Source of the DNA: Lachnospiraceae bacterium
GTDB taxonomy: Bacteria; Bacillota; Clostridia; Lachnospirales; Lachnospiraceae
Reading direction: 5' to 3'
Length of the DNA: 64,000 bases
Assembly: GCA_017408735.1 (NCBI GenBank)
Contig: JAFQUB010000017.1
Coordinates: 18,241-82,240 of the forward strand
A program made the translations under genes and the position numbers. The notes beneath the pieces were generated by a model that did not search any database, was not told the DNA's origin, and saw nothing but the letters and a program-made list of their open reading frames with translations. Of the stretch, positions 26,743-34,814 are shown one piece after another (within the stretch, counting starts at the first letter, position 1; every line of letters begins with the position of its first letter).

Positions 26743-26869
26743 CAGACTTTGCCTTACCCTGAATTTCCGGCACGGGAGGAACATCATTTTTGGGAATATG
26801 TGTTTTGTGATTACTCTCAGTACCGTGAGGAGCTTTCGGGTCAGGACGTCGCATACCAGCCTTTGCCAT
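26717..26869 (-). CDS. small conserved Clostridia protein, 50 residues
   Basis: Translation starts MAKAGMRRPDPKAPHGTESN and ends with EIQGKAKSGKEKAKPM. I recall close relatives (GMRRPDP...HGTESN...PVPEIQGKAKSGKEK) as hypothetical proteins across Lachnospiraceae, so I regard it as a real gene. A strong ribosome site (CGGAGGTGA) lies before the ATG. The protein is basic, Pro- and Gly-rich and probably disordered, perhaps nucleic-acid-binding. Its 3' end is part of a bidirectional terminator stem. Confidence 0.8.
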   Translation of the reverse strand: MAKAGMRRPDPKAPHGTESNHKTHIPKNDVPPVPEIQGKAKSGKEKAKPM

Positions 26870-27141
26870 AAAGAAATCACCTCCGTTGCTTGTTAAGATA
26901 CATGAATTATTATCTCGCAGAACCGGTGATTTATGCTTGCAAGGTTAAGGTAAAATGTAGAATTAAGTGAAAAAATTTATTATTGGAAGCACGTGGTGGA
27001 ACGGTTCCTCAAATGGAACGGATGCTAAGGGAATTGTAATTGGTAGAGAAATGCATTTTGGTTAGGCAGGAAGACAAAAGTATGATATACTAATGATATA
27101 TGCAAAATACAAGAGAAAAACTATATAAGGGGGGCTGCAAT

Positions 27142-27828
27142 ATGGGGATAATGAAGATTGGTGACCTGGAAGCAAATCAGAAAATTTGTATAGAAGTGAT
27201 TGCAAAAGCCGGAAGAAAAGAATATGAAGCAATAACCCGATTTTCTGAGGGAGGTGTTGTATTTATTGATGCAATACGTTACAAAAATCAGGTTATAAAT
27301 TTTATGCAAGCAGATATTATTTTAAATGTAATTTATCCAAGAGAAGGGGAAAAGCCTATTGAATGGCGTGATTGTCTTATGAAAGTAGTAGAGTATAAGG
27401 GGAAACATTATCATGCCATTATATGTAAAAAAGTAGGGGTAGAAGTAAATAGAAGAACCAGCGTGAGAATTTTTGTAGGGGACCCTGGCAGTGCAATGAT
27501 AGGAGAACAGAGGACTTCTTTAAGTATTACCGTGAAAGATGTTAGTTCCACTGGTTTTTCATTTTTATCTACCAAGAAAGTAGATGCAAAACCGGGAGAA
27601 AGCGTGAGAATTTCCTTTGATGAAAAATCCCATCATTTACATTTTGACTTGGAGGGGAAGCTGGTTAGAACCAAGGAAGAAGATGATGGAAGAACTTTTT
27701 ATGGTTGCAAAATGGAATCAGAATATAGAGCATTGGATGAATATATAGCACAACGTCAAAGAGAGCAGGCACAGCATGTACAAAAACAGTTGATAGAGCG
27801 TGCAAAAGAAAACTTTTATAAAAAATAG
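27142..27828 (+). CDS. PilZ-domain protein (probable c-di-GMP effector)
   Basis: 228-residue protein with the YcgR/YpfA arrangement: an N-terminal beta-rich domain (residues about 1-105) and a C-terminal PilZ domain. The c-di-GMP-binding residues are visible as NRRTSVRI (RxxxR type) and DVSSTGFSF (D/NxSxxG). YpfA-like proteins act as motility brakes or secretion regulators upon binding c-di-GMP. ATG 27142 follows AAGGGGGGC. An upstream in-frame ATG at 27100 lies in the likely leader. No flagellar gene is in view. Confidence 0.88.
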   Translation: MGIMKIGDLEANQKICIEVIAKAGRKEYEAITRFSEGGVVFIDAIRYKNQVINFMQADIILNVIYPREGEKPIEWRDCLMKVVEYKGKHYHAIICKKVGVEVNRRTSVRIFVGDPGSAMIGEQRTSLSITVKDVSSTGFSFLSTKKVDAKPGESVRISFDEKSHHLHFDLEGKLVRTKEEDDGRTFYGCKMESEYRALDEYIAQRQREQAQHVQKQLIERAKENFYKK

Positions 27829-27838
27829 GTGAGATGGA

Positions 27839-28111
27839 ATGAGTAAGATTGTATTTTTTTGTATTCCGGCACATGGACATACAAATCCAACCTTGGGAGT
27901 AGTTCGGGAATTAGTAGAGCGTGGTCATGAAGTATTATATTATTCTTATAATTCTTTTCGTGAAAAGCTTGAAGCAGCAGGAGCGAGGTTTGTTTCCTGT
28001 GATGATTATGATGTAGAACAGAAGTTAGGCCTTAAGGATGCAACGAGGGTTGGAAAAGACTTGAGTTTTTCTACGCAGATATTGGGAGAATTCAGAAATG
28101 ACCGATTGTAA
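27839..28111 (+). pseudogene. truncated MGT-like glycosyltransferase
   Basis: 90 codons with the N-terminal signature of GT1/macrolide-type glycosyltransferases (IPAHGHTNPTLGVVRELVERGHEVLYYS). Full enzymes are about 400 residues with a nucleotide-sugar-binding C-terminal half, which is absent. The frame ends with EFRNDRL and a stop codon that falls in the -35 of the next promoter, so the rest was lost by deletion. Confidence 0.85.
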
Positions 28112-28134
28112 GTTCGGTAAAGAACGAGTATAAT
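28106..28134 (+). promoter_or_regulatory. promoter of the VbhA-Fic pair
   Basis: TTGTAA (28106-28111), 17-bp spacer, TATAAT (28129-28134). The -35 overlaps the stop codon of the truncated glycosyltransferase. Confidence 0.7.
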
Positions 28135-28192
28135 ATAGGAAGATAGAAAATAACTACGATAACAAGTTGAGAGAGTATAAAGAGGTCTAAAA

Positions 28193-28357
28193 ATGAGCCA
28201 GAACGAAAAGATTATTGAAAATGTAAATGCAATTATGGCGATGGAAAATATGCCGTTGGAAAATGAAGATAGGGGACGTATTCTGGAATGTCTTGAAGGG
28301 AAGGTTTCTTTTCAGGAAGCAGTGGATGGGCTGGTGAATAAGTATACCCGTAAGTAG
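28193..28357 (+). CDS. VbhA-like antitoxin of a Fic toxin
   Basis: 54-residue protein with the VbhA-type inhibitory helix region AIMAMENMPLENEDR and a short C-terminal helix (SFQEAVDGLVNKY). It lies immediately before the Fic gene, the layout of class I Fic toxin-antitoxin pairs. In the family the inhibition motif is S/TxxxE(G/N); here the EN is present but the S/T position holds Ile, a departure that may affect inhibition. AGAGGTCTAAAA precedes the ATG. Confidence 0.8.
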   Translation: MSQNEKIIENVNAIMAMENMPLENEDRGRILECLEGKVSFQEAVDGLVNKYTRK

Positions 28358-28365
28358 GTGAGCGG

Positions 28366-28974
28366 ATGGCAGACGAATATTTCTATGAACAGGATACTTT
28401 TTATTGTTATCCCAATACGAATGTTCTGAAAAATAAACTTGGGATAACAGATGAGGCAGAATTGAAAAAAGCGGAGCGGGAGATTACCGCTCTTAGAACG
28501 GCGCAATTGCTGCAAAACCCCATTGGTGGAGTGTTTGATTTTATTTTTTTGAAGAAAATACATCAGTTTCTTTTCGGAGATATTTATGAATGGGCAGGAA
28601 AGACAAGAAATGTAAATATTTCTAAGGGAAATCAGTTTTGCCGATGTGAATTTATCGAAGAACAGATGAATATTGTGATGCAGCAGTTAAAGGAAGAAAA
28701 CTACTTAGCCGGCATGAAAATGGATAATCTGGCATCAAGGCTGGCATTTTACTTGGGCGAGATTAATGCCATACATCCATTTCGCGAGGGAAACGGAAGA
28801 ACACAGAGAATGTTTGTGGGACTGTTGGCAGAGCGTAATGGATATTATTTAGATTTTACAAAAATAACAAAAGAAGAAATGCTAAAGGCAAGTCTGGATA
28901 CATTTAATTTAGAGTATGGTTTCATGACAGAGCTGTTGTTGAAAGCTTTGGCTGAAAAGGGCACTGCACAATGA
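28366..28974 (+). CDS. Fic-domain protein adenylyltransferase (toxin)
   Basis: 202-residue class I Fic protein. The complete active motif HPFREGNGRTQR is at residues 137-148, and the flap region (KTRNVNISKGNQF) lies near 79-91. Fic enzymes transfer AMP from ATP to target proteins; VbhT/FicT-type toxins modify gyrase and topoisomerase IV. Eight bases separate it from the VbhA-like gene. The stop codon lies within the stem of the terminator at 28964. Enzyme activity is predicted to be intact. Confidence 0.92.
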   Translation: MADEYFYEQDTFYCYPNTNVLKNKLGITDEAELKKAEREITALRTAQLLQNPIGGVFDFIFLKKIHQFLFGDIYEWAGKTRNVNISKGNQFCRCEFIEEQMNIVMQQLKEENYLAGMKMDNLASRLAFYLGEINAIHPFREGNGRTQRMFVGLLAERNGYYLDFTKITKEEMLKASLDTFNLEYGFMTELLLKALAEKGTAQ

Positions 28975-29000
28975 TTTTAGATGTCATTGTGCAGAAATTT
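28964..29000 (+). terminator. intrinsic terminator overlapping the fic stop codon
   Basis: Perfect 11-bp stem CTGCACAATGA with TCATTGTGCAG around a 9-base loop, followed by AAATTTTT; TGA in the left arm is the stop codon of fic. Confidence 0.85.
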
Positions 29001-29010
29001 TTAAAAAGAC

Positions 29011-29041
29011 TTGACTGTAAACCTTGTTTATACCTTATTTT
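29011..29041 (+). promoter_or_regulatory. MerR-type promoter with 19-bp spacer
   Basis: TTGACT at 29011-29016 and TATTTT at 29036-29041 are 19 bp apart, the long spacing that MerR activators correct by twisting DNA. TAAACCTTGTTTA (29018-29030), an inverted repeat, fills the spacer. Confidence 0.65.
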
Positions 29042-29071
29042 GGGGGTATAAAACAAGAAAGGGAGATAGTT

Positions 29072-29830
29072 ATGACAATCAAAGAAGTAGAACAGGAATT
29101 AGGAATACCAAGAGCGACCATTCGCTTTTATGAGAAAGAAAAGTTAATAAGTCCTACCAGAACAGAAAATGATTACAGGGATTACAGCAGGGAAGACGTT
29201 ACAATCTTAAAGAAAATTATTGTATTAAGAAAAATCGGTATATCTGTCTCTGACATTAAAGAACTTTTAAATGGAGAAGTTTCTTTATCTGAATTGGTAG
29301 AAAAAAATATTTTACAGTTGGAAGAACAAATCAAAGAGCTTGAAGGTGCATTGCGGATAAGTAAAGAGATGCAGTCTAAGGGTGAGGAGATAACTACCTT
29401 TGATGAGGATTACTACTTAGAAGAAATTGGGCGTGAGGAAAAAGCAGGAAATAAATTTCTTGATATTACAAGTGATATTTTAAAATATGAGAAAAAAGTC
29501 ATTTTCGAGCAGTTTGATATAGCGGATAATACCGGTAACCTACGCTACGGAAAAGTGGAAGCATTTTTTAAGTCACTTGTGTTATGCATTTGTATGGGAA
29601 TTACCATGTATTTAATACAGGATAGAAAAGTGGAAAACTTTATTTATGGTTTTACCCTGCCATTTGTTTATATAATTTCACATTCGATAGTAGGTCTGCC
29701 GTTACATTTTTTTGGGAAAAAGTATCCAAAAGCAGCTGAAAGGATTAGAAAGACAGGGTTAAATGTATGTGTGATAATTGTAATTGCCTTGGCTATTTTA
29801 GGATTTACTTCTCAGTTTTGGGCGGAGTAG
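29072..29830 (+). CDS. MerR-family regulator with C-terminal membrane segments
   Basis: 252-residue protein. The N-terminal MerR domain (MTIKEVEQELGIPRATIRFYEKEKLISP, then RKIGISVSDIKELL) is followed by a coiled coil (about residues 75-110). Instead of a ligand-binding domain, the C-terminal part has three or four hydrophobic helices (LVLCICMGITMYLI, FIYGFTLPFVYII, VCVIIVIALAIL). It is therefore probably a membrane-tethered regulator sensing an envelope signal. The promoter has a 19-bp spacer, so autoregulation is likely. ATG 29072 follows AAGGGAGATAG. Confidence 0.85.
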   Translation: MTIKEVEQELGIPRATIRFYEKEKLISPTRTENDYRDYSREDVTILKKIIVLRKIGISVSDIKELLNGEVSLSELVEKNILQLEEQIKELEGALRISKEMQSKGEEITTFDEDYYLEEIGREEKAGNKFLDITSDILKYEKKVIFEQFDIADNTGNLRYGKVEAFFKSLVLCICMGITMYLIQDRKVENFIYGFTLPFVYIISHSIVGLPLHFFGKKYPKAAERIRKTGLNVCVIIVIALAILGFTSQFWAE

Positions 29831-29858
29831 TTGGAAGTTGTGGAAGAAAAATAAGAAA

Positions 29859-29891
29859 AACGCCAGCTCACAAAAAGCTGGCGTTTTTTAG
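29859..29891. terminator. bidirectional terminator
   Basis: AACGCCAGCT pairs with AGCTGGCGTT around a 7-base loop with A-run before and T-run after, between convergent genes. Confidence 0.9.
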
Positions 29892-29901
29892 AAAGTTCAT
29901 A

Positions 29902-32157
29902 TTAATCCCTGTCTTTCAGCGCCTTGCTCATAGGGATTTTCTTTACTTTATAAATGTGTATGCTGTTAATCAGGAAATATGCAACAACTCCAATTCCTAT
30001 AATAGCAGCATATACCCAGAATGGAAGATAAAATTCAATATAACCTTCCATAAGGCTGGAAACAAATACCATAATATATTTAAAGCATAGTACCTCCACC
30101 GGAATGCACAAAAATAGAGAAAGTAATACTGTAATAGTAGTTGCATTCAGGTACAAATGGCTTATTTCACGGCTGCTATATCCAAAAACTTTCATAAAGG
30201 AGATGGAAACGGTGTTTTTCTCAATTACGGTTTTGGTCAGGATATACATCAGGACCATATAAATTACAATAGAAAAAATATTAACAAATTGTATTACCAT
30301 GTTAAAAGATTTCATCATCTGGTTGGCAGCACCCACCATATCTGCACGGGTAATATATTTTGCCAGATATAATTCATCAATATCCAGCTTTTCATTGGAG
30401 ATGTAGCAGTTAAATAAATCTGCATCCTGCTCAAGCAGGTGGTTTAGATTTTCCAGCTTCATAAATGCACCCAGACTACTCTTATCATCGTAGATATCGG
30501 AAACGGTCAAGGTGTAATCTTTTTCGTAATAATCATCTGTAAAGGTCAGTGTATCTCCTAATTTTAGATTTAACTTTTGAGCCAGTGGCTTTGTTACAAT
30601 AATTTCATCTTCATTCTCAGGGAGCTCAAGCTCCTGATAAAAAGTACTGTTTTCACTGATTCCCATAAAAGAAACACTGATGTTTGTCTTTCCTAACTGA
30701 TACCAGGTATCTAAGGTATACAGTTCCATTTTTTCACCATTTTCCTCTTCTACAGGTGCTTTCAAAATATACTGATATTCGTACGGTAACGTATCGTCAA
30801 TTTCCTCCACATAATGATTGATTAATGGCTCTAATCCCATTCCAAACATTAGTAAAAAGCTGGCAAGAAAGATTCCGAAAAAGAGAATAAGATAACTGAC
30901 TTTATTTTGCAGAATAACTCGTAAACGGAAGCGGCTGATAAATGAGAAATCAGGAAGTTTAACAGCTCGTTTCTGTTTTCTTTTATGTAAATCTTTTCTT
31001 AGAAATTTCAATGGTGATAATGAAAGTTTAGTATATAACATAAACCAGTTTACTACTACCATTATGACAACGGGTATGATAGTGGTAGTGATAAAAGCTT
31101 CCAGGCTGAATTGCAGCTTAATTGGTGGGATGCAATAAGAAGTATAATAAATATCTTCAAATGGTTTCAGCATAACGGTATATCCTAAAGCATTTCCAAC
31201 AATAGAGCTTGCCACTGCAACAATAACTGTTGGAGAAAGGTAGTGGGCAAGAATTTCTCTTTTTAAATATCCGGAAGCTCGCAAAGTACCTATAATAGTT
31301 GCTTCGGACTCTATGGTATTACTTGTTAGTACCGAAAAAACGAATGCAATGATTACAATTAAAATATAGATAAATACTTTCATGACAGGACCATCTTTGC
31401 CCATATCCTCTCTTAGAAAGGAGATACTCTGGTTGTTTTCTGAAGTTAAAAAGGATTGTAAAGTAACGCCTTCAAGCAGCAGCTGTTTTTGCATATCTTC
31501 AGTTAGCTGACGCTGTTCTGAGTCACTTAAAGAGGTGTCTTCAAATCTGTAAGAATACCGATAAGTAAGGGTATCTTCAGCAAAACGGGAAAAACCTTCT
31601 TTTGTGACAACCGATACGCCAAAATCGGCGGTGTTCATTAACAAATCTTGATTGTTTTTAAAAAGGGAACTGTAATCCGGCAGGGAAATAGTAGCTGTAA
31701 CAACAAAATCCTGGCTGTTCAGGGTTAAGGTATCACCGAGGTTAATCTTTCTATTCTGTGCAAACAATCGGTCTATGGCGATTTCATTGTTTTTTTCAGG
31801 AAGTTTACCCTCAAACACCGATGGAAGATTTAAGGTTTCCCTTTCATCAAATACAAAAATCTTTGCAGTTTCATCATAATCATTTACTGTGGTATAAAAA
31901 TTCTCTATAAGTTCAATTTCTTCTTCCTCAAAATATGTTTTTAGAGAGCCAGGAATAGGAGAGAGGCTTTCGAACTGTCCATCTTCAATCCGGCATTCTT
32001 CATCGTTTTGCTGTATTGTGTAAGTAACGCTGTCCATGGTAGCAAGAAAGGAAGAACCAATTAAAATAGTACATACAAGGATTGTGAAGATACCAATATA
32101 TTTGCTGGCATGTTTGGCGAATTCTCTTGGAAGTCTTTTGTTTAATGGATTTCTCAT
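29902..32157 (-). CDS. FtsX-type ABC transporter permease
   Basis: 751-residue permease with an N-terminal anchor (IGIFTILVCTILIGSSFL), an extracytoplasmic MacB-like periplasmic-core domain of about 210 residues, three transmembrane helices, a cytoplasmic linker (KLSLSPLKFLRKDLHKRKQKR), then a second repeat of the same plan ending with three helices. This is the duplicated MacB/FtsX arrangement of large lipoprotein- or peptide-handling exporters in Firmicutes. The partner ATPase is directly upstream, with a riboswitch-like leader before both. Substrate unknown. Confidence 0.88.
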   Translation of the reverse strand: MRNPLNKRLPREFAKHASKYIGIFTILVCTILIGSSFLATMDSVTYTIQQNDEECRIEDGQFESLSPIPGSLKTYFEEEEIELIENFYTTVNDYDETAKIFVFDERETLNLPSVFEGKLPEKNNEIAIDRLFAQNRKINLGDTLTLNSQDFVVTATISLPDYSSLFKNNQDLLMNTADFGVSVVTKEGFSRFAEDTLTYRYSYRFEDTSLSDSEQRQLTEDMQKQLLLEGVTLQSFLTSENNQSISFLREDMGKDGPVMKVFIYILIVIIAFVFSVLTSNTIESEATIIGTLRASGYLKREILAHYLSPTVIVAVASSIVGNALGYTVMLKPFEDIYYTSYCIPPIKLQFSLEAFITTTIIPVVIMVVVNWFMLYTKLSLSPLKFLRKDLHKRKQKRAVKLPDFSFISRFRLRVILQNKVSYLILFFGIFLASFLLMFGMGLEPLINHYVEEIDDTLPYEYQYILKAPVEEENGEKMELYTLDTWYQLGKTNISVSFMGISENSTFYQELELPENEDEIIVTKPLAQKLNLKLGDTLTFTDDYYEKDYTLTVSDIYDDKSSLGAFMKLENLNHLLEQDADLFNCYISNEKLDIDELYLAKYITRADMVGAANQMMKSFNMVIQFVNIFSIVIYMVLMYILTKTVIEKNTVSISFMKVFGYSSREISHLYLNATTITVLLSLFLCIPVEVLCFKYIMVFVSSLMEGYIEFYLPFWVYAAIIGIGVVAYFLINSIHIYKVKKIPMSKALKDRD

Positions 32158-32167
32158 AAGGCACCTC

Positions 32168-32866
32168 CTACCATTCTAAGTCTTTGGCACTAATCGTAGT
32201 TTCATTTACATAGTTTTTCACAATCTGCCCGTCGCGAAGCTTTAACACTCTGTTTGCCATGTTTTTAATGGCATCGTTGTGGGTTACGATAATGATTGTA
32301 TTCTGGTACTTTTTGTTTACCAGTTCGATTAATGCCAGAATTTCTTTGGATGTATGATAATCCAAAGCTCCCGTTGGCTCATCACATAGAAGAATGGAAG
32401 GGTTCTTTACAAGTGCTCTTCCGATGGCACATCTTTGCTGCTGTCCGCCGGAAAGCTGGGAAGGAAGTTTGTCTTTATGTTCGTATAAGCCTAAAGTCTG
32501 TAAAAGTTCGTTGATTTCAAGGGGATTTTTACTTAAGTAAGAACACACTTCGATATTTTCTTTTACCGTAAGATTAGGTATTAAATTGTAAAACTGGAAG
32601 ACAAACCCTAAATGATTGCGACGATAAAGGGTTAGCTGCTTTTCTGTCATGTTGGAAGTGCAATCTTCACCAATATCAATGTAGCCTTCATCGGCAGAGT
32701 CGATTCCACCAATGATATTTAAAAGAGTTGATTTTCCAGAGCCGGATGGTCCTAAGAGAACGCAGATTTCTCCGTCATTTACTTCACAGTTAATTCCGGA
32801 CAGCACCTCAACGCGGTTTTCTCCTTCACCATAAAATTTATGGATATTGTTCATTTTGAGTTTCAT
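32168..32866 (-). CDS. ABC transporter ATP-binding protein (MacB/LolD type)
   Basis: 232-residue ATPase of the MacB/LolD class. Walker A is GPSGSGKST near residue 43, the Q-loop lies in GFVFQFYNL, signature LSGGQQQRCAIGRAL, Walker B LLCDEPTGALD and switch His in VTHND. ATG 32866 is chosen because TTAGGAGGTAAC precedes it; the longer open frame to 32980 runs through the leader terminator. It powers the FtsX-type permease downstream. Confidence 0.92.
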   Translation of the reverse strand: MKLKMNNIHKFYGEGENRVEVLSGINCEVNDGEICVLLGPSGSGKSTLLNIIGGIDSADEGYIDIGEDCTSNMTEKQLTLYRRNHLGFVFQFYNLIPNLTVKENIEVCSYLSKNPLEINELLQTLGLYEHKDKLPSQLSGGQQQRCAIGRALVKNPSILLCDEPTGALDYHTSKEILALIELVNKKYQNTIIIVTHNDAIKNMANRVLKLRDGQIVKNYVNETTISAKDLEW

Positions 32867-32900
32867 AATGTTACCTCCTAAGAAAATAATTTGAAAAAAA

Positions 32901-32922
32901 GCGAGTACATTACTGTACTCGC
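32901..32922 (-). terminator. leader terminator (attenuator) before the ABC operon
   Basis: GCGAGTACA and TGTACTCGC form a perfect 9-bp stem with a 4-base loop, followed on the minus strand by a run of seven T. It lies 35-57 bases before the ATPase start codon, so it must be overcome for expression. CTGTACTT (about 32949-32956 plus) can pair alternatively with GAGTACAG of the stem, giving an antiterminator. Confidence 0.8.
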
Positions 32923-32959
32923 TAATAATCAAAACGTATATAGAGACAAGTACAGCAAT

Positions 32960-33072
32960 GCTATACTTAAGTCTCGTCAATTAAGGTAAACCAGGATTTA
33001 CAATGTAACTATTACATAGACCAATATGTTGACTTACCACACATGTCGTGCCGACTACTCCCTTAAGGAATG
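32960..33072 (-). promoter_or_regulatory. riboswitch-like leader, resembles yybP-ykoY (Mn2+) family
   Basis: On the minus strand the RNA has CTTAAGGGAGTAGTCGGCAC at its 5' side, then AGTCAACATATTGG in the middle and TTGACGAGACTTAAG at the 3' side. CTTAAG pairs with CTTAAG as P1, and GTCAA with TTGAC inside. The GGGAGUAG, UCAACAUA and ACGAGACyU segments are those I recall from the yybP-ykoY riboswitch. A terminator and an antiterminator option follow. A manganese-sensing role is inference. Confidence 0.55.
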
Positions 33073-33077
33073 GGTTT

Positions 33078-33106
33078 AGGATAGCAGAATTTTTTTAAAG
33101 TGTCAA
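33078..33106 (-). promoter_or_regulatory. promoter of the riboswitch-ABC operon
   Basis: Minus strand TTGACA (plus 33101-33106), 17-bp spacer, TATCCT (plus 33078-33083); transcription would start just before the GGGAGTAG segment. Confidence 0.7.
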
Positions 33107-33214
33107 GATTTTTTGGGCATCTTTTTGAAAAATCTTATCAAATATTGGGAAAATAGAAGAATTTATGGTATACTTTTGTAGGTGTAAATAAATGCAAAAT
33201 GAGAGGAGAAAAAG

Positions 33215-34369
33215 ATGAGTTTTAAAGACAAAAAGCAAGAAGCAGTAAGCATTATGACCGGCTGGTTAAGCCATGAAAATGAGTTGGGAAAAGCACCTGC
33301 CAAAATAGAGGTGGCAGGAGAATTTGATTATGATGATAACCATTATTATATTTTGAAATTTAAAAAGAATATCTTTTCAAAATGGCAGTTGGGTGTATGT
33401 GGATTTGATGAAAATGGGGAAGAATGTGGTCATACGTTTAGCGAATTTGAACCATATGATCCGAAAACTGCACAGGAAAGCTGTATTGCTATCATTGAAT
33501 ATATGAAAGAATACTGGAAAAGTCGTTTTCGTGCGGAGCTGGAACGCAGAGGAGTTACAGAAGAAGAATATGAAACTATGACTGAGGAAGAATGGCAGGC
33601 AAAAGGCGCAGAAGCAGATGAAAAAGAGCAGGAAGCAGGCATTGGGGGGCGTCAGGGTTTTGTTTTGTTAGAAACACCGGAATTTGACTTTGAACAGATG
33701 ATTTCTGAACTAAAAACTACATGGGGAATGGAAATAGAAGATTATGAACTGGAAAATGGAAATCTGGTGTTTGAGTATGAAAATAATCTGATGGCGGTAT
33801 CTTTGATGGAGACACCAATTCCGGATGGAGAGGCAGAATACTTTGCTCAGGCAAACTACATGTGGAAGGAAGCAGTAGAAACCACCAAGAAACATCAGGC
33901 GCATTTGGTGGTATTCACAATCAGCCGTGAAGGTAATCCGATAGAGGCGGCATGTAATTTTACCGTACTGGTGTCTTCCTGCCTGAGTCAGAAATCTGTA
34001 CTGGGAATTTATACTACAGGAACCGTATTTGAACCCGCATTTTATCAAAAGGGTGCAGATGCTATGAAAAAAGGCGAATTGCCGGTACCTATCTGGGTGT
34101 ATGTGGGACTTGGCAGAAATGAAAAAGGAAATATGGGATATACCTATGGTATGGAAGCTTTTGGAAAATCAGAGATGGAAATCTTGGAAAGTGAACATTC
34201 ACTGGAACAAATTCAGGCATTTTTATTTTATGTAGCGGAATATGTAATTAAAGAAAATATGATTTTTCGGGATGGAGAAACCATTAGTTTTTCATCGGAA
34301 CAAAAGCTTAAGATTACAAAATCAGAGGCAGTTAATGTGCAGGGAGAAAGCCTGAAAATCTGGTATTAA
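33215..34369 (+). CDS. DUF4261-domain protein
   Basis: 384-residue cytoplasmic protein. The N-terminal 110 residues form an unrecognised domain (KKQEAVSIMTGWLSHENELG, KWQLGVCGFDENGEECGHTF), followed by an acidic linker rich in Glu. The C-terminal 240 residues from FVLLETPEFDFEQMISELKT resemble DUF4261. No enzyme motif is evident. DUF4261 proteins are often found near toxin or stress genes, but no role is established. AGAGGAGAAAAAG precedes the ATG. Confidence 0.68.
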   Translation: MSFKDKKQEAVSIMTGWLSHENELGKAPAKIEVAGEFDYDDNHYYILKFKKNIFSKWQLGVCGFDENGEECGHTFSEFEPYDPKTAQESCIAIIEYMKEYWKSRFRAELERRGVTEEEYETMTEEEWQAKGAEADEKEQEAGIGGRQGFVLLETPEFDFEQMISELKTTWGMEIEDYELENGNLVFEYENNLMAVSLMETPIPDGEAEYFAQANYMWKEAVETTKKHQAHLVVFTISREGNPIEAACNFTVLVSSCLSQKSVLGIYTTGTVFEPAFYQKGADAMKKGELPVPIWVYVGLGRNEKGNMGYTYGMEAFGKSEMEILESEHSLEQIQAFLFYVAEYVIKENMIFRDGETISFSSEQKLKITKSEAVNVQGESLKIWY

Positions 34370-34387
34370 ATATTGGAGGAAGATTAT

Positions 34388-34801
34388 ATGAAAACAAGAG
34401 TAGACGAAACAATTACAAGACATGACAAAGGATACAACTGTGCACAGGCAGTAGCCTGTACCTACTGCGATCTGGTAGGCGTAGAGGAAGAGGTAATGTT
34501 TAAAATGACCGAAGGTTTAGGCCTTGGCATGGGTGGCATGGAAGGCACCTGTGGTGCTGTCAGCGGAGCCTGTGTGCTTGCTGGTATGAAGCGAAGTAGC
34601 GGAAACACAGAGCATCCAGACAGCAAGGCAGAAACCTATAAATTATCCAGAGAAATTGTAAAACGTTTTGCAGAACAGAATCAGTCTGTGGTATGTAAAG
34701 AATTAAAAGGCGTAGAAACCGGAAAAGTACTTCGTTCCTGTGGAGATTGCATCAAAGATGCCGCTTTGATTGCGGAACATGTATTATTTGAAGAACAGTA
34801 A
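34388..34801 (+). CDS. C_GCAxxG_C_C family redox protein
   Basis: 137-residue protein with the family's cysteine pattern: GYNCAQAV near residue 20, GTCGAVSGAC (the GCAxxG-like motif) near 58-67, and C-x(n)-C pairs at the end (VCKEL, RSCGDCIKDA). Such proteins are thought to bind an iron-sulfur cluster or act as thiol redox proteins, often next to molybdenum or metallo-beta-lactamase-fold enzymes. ATG 34388 follows GGAGGAAGATTAT. The MBL gene starts 13 bases after it. Confidence 0.85.
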   Translation: MKTRVDETITRHDKGYNCAQAVACTYCDLVGVEEEVMFKMTEGLGLGMGGMEGTCGAVSGACVLAGMKRSSGNTEHPDSKAETYKLSREIVKRFAEQNQSVVCKELKGVETGKVLRSCGDCIKDAALIAEHVLFEEQ

Positions 34802-34814
34802 ACGGAGGTTTTTC

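Noticed and set aside
29767..30090. 107-codon plus-strand frame continuing past the MerR-like gene
   Set aside because: It crosses the bidirectional terminator and lies antisense to the FtsX-type permease.
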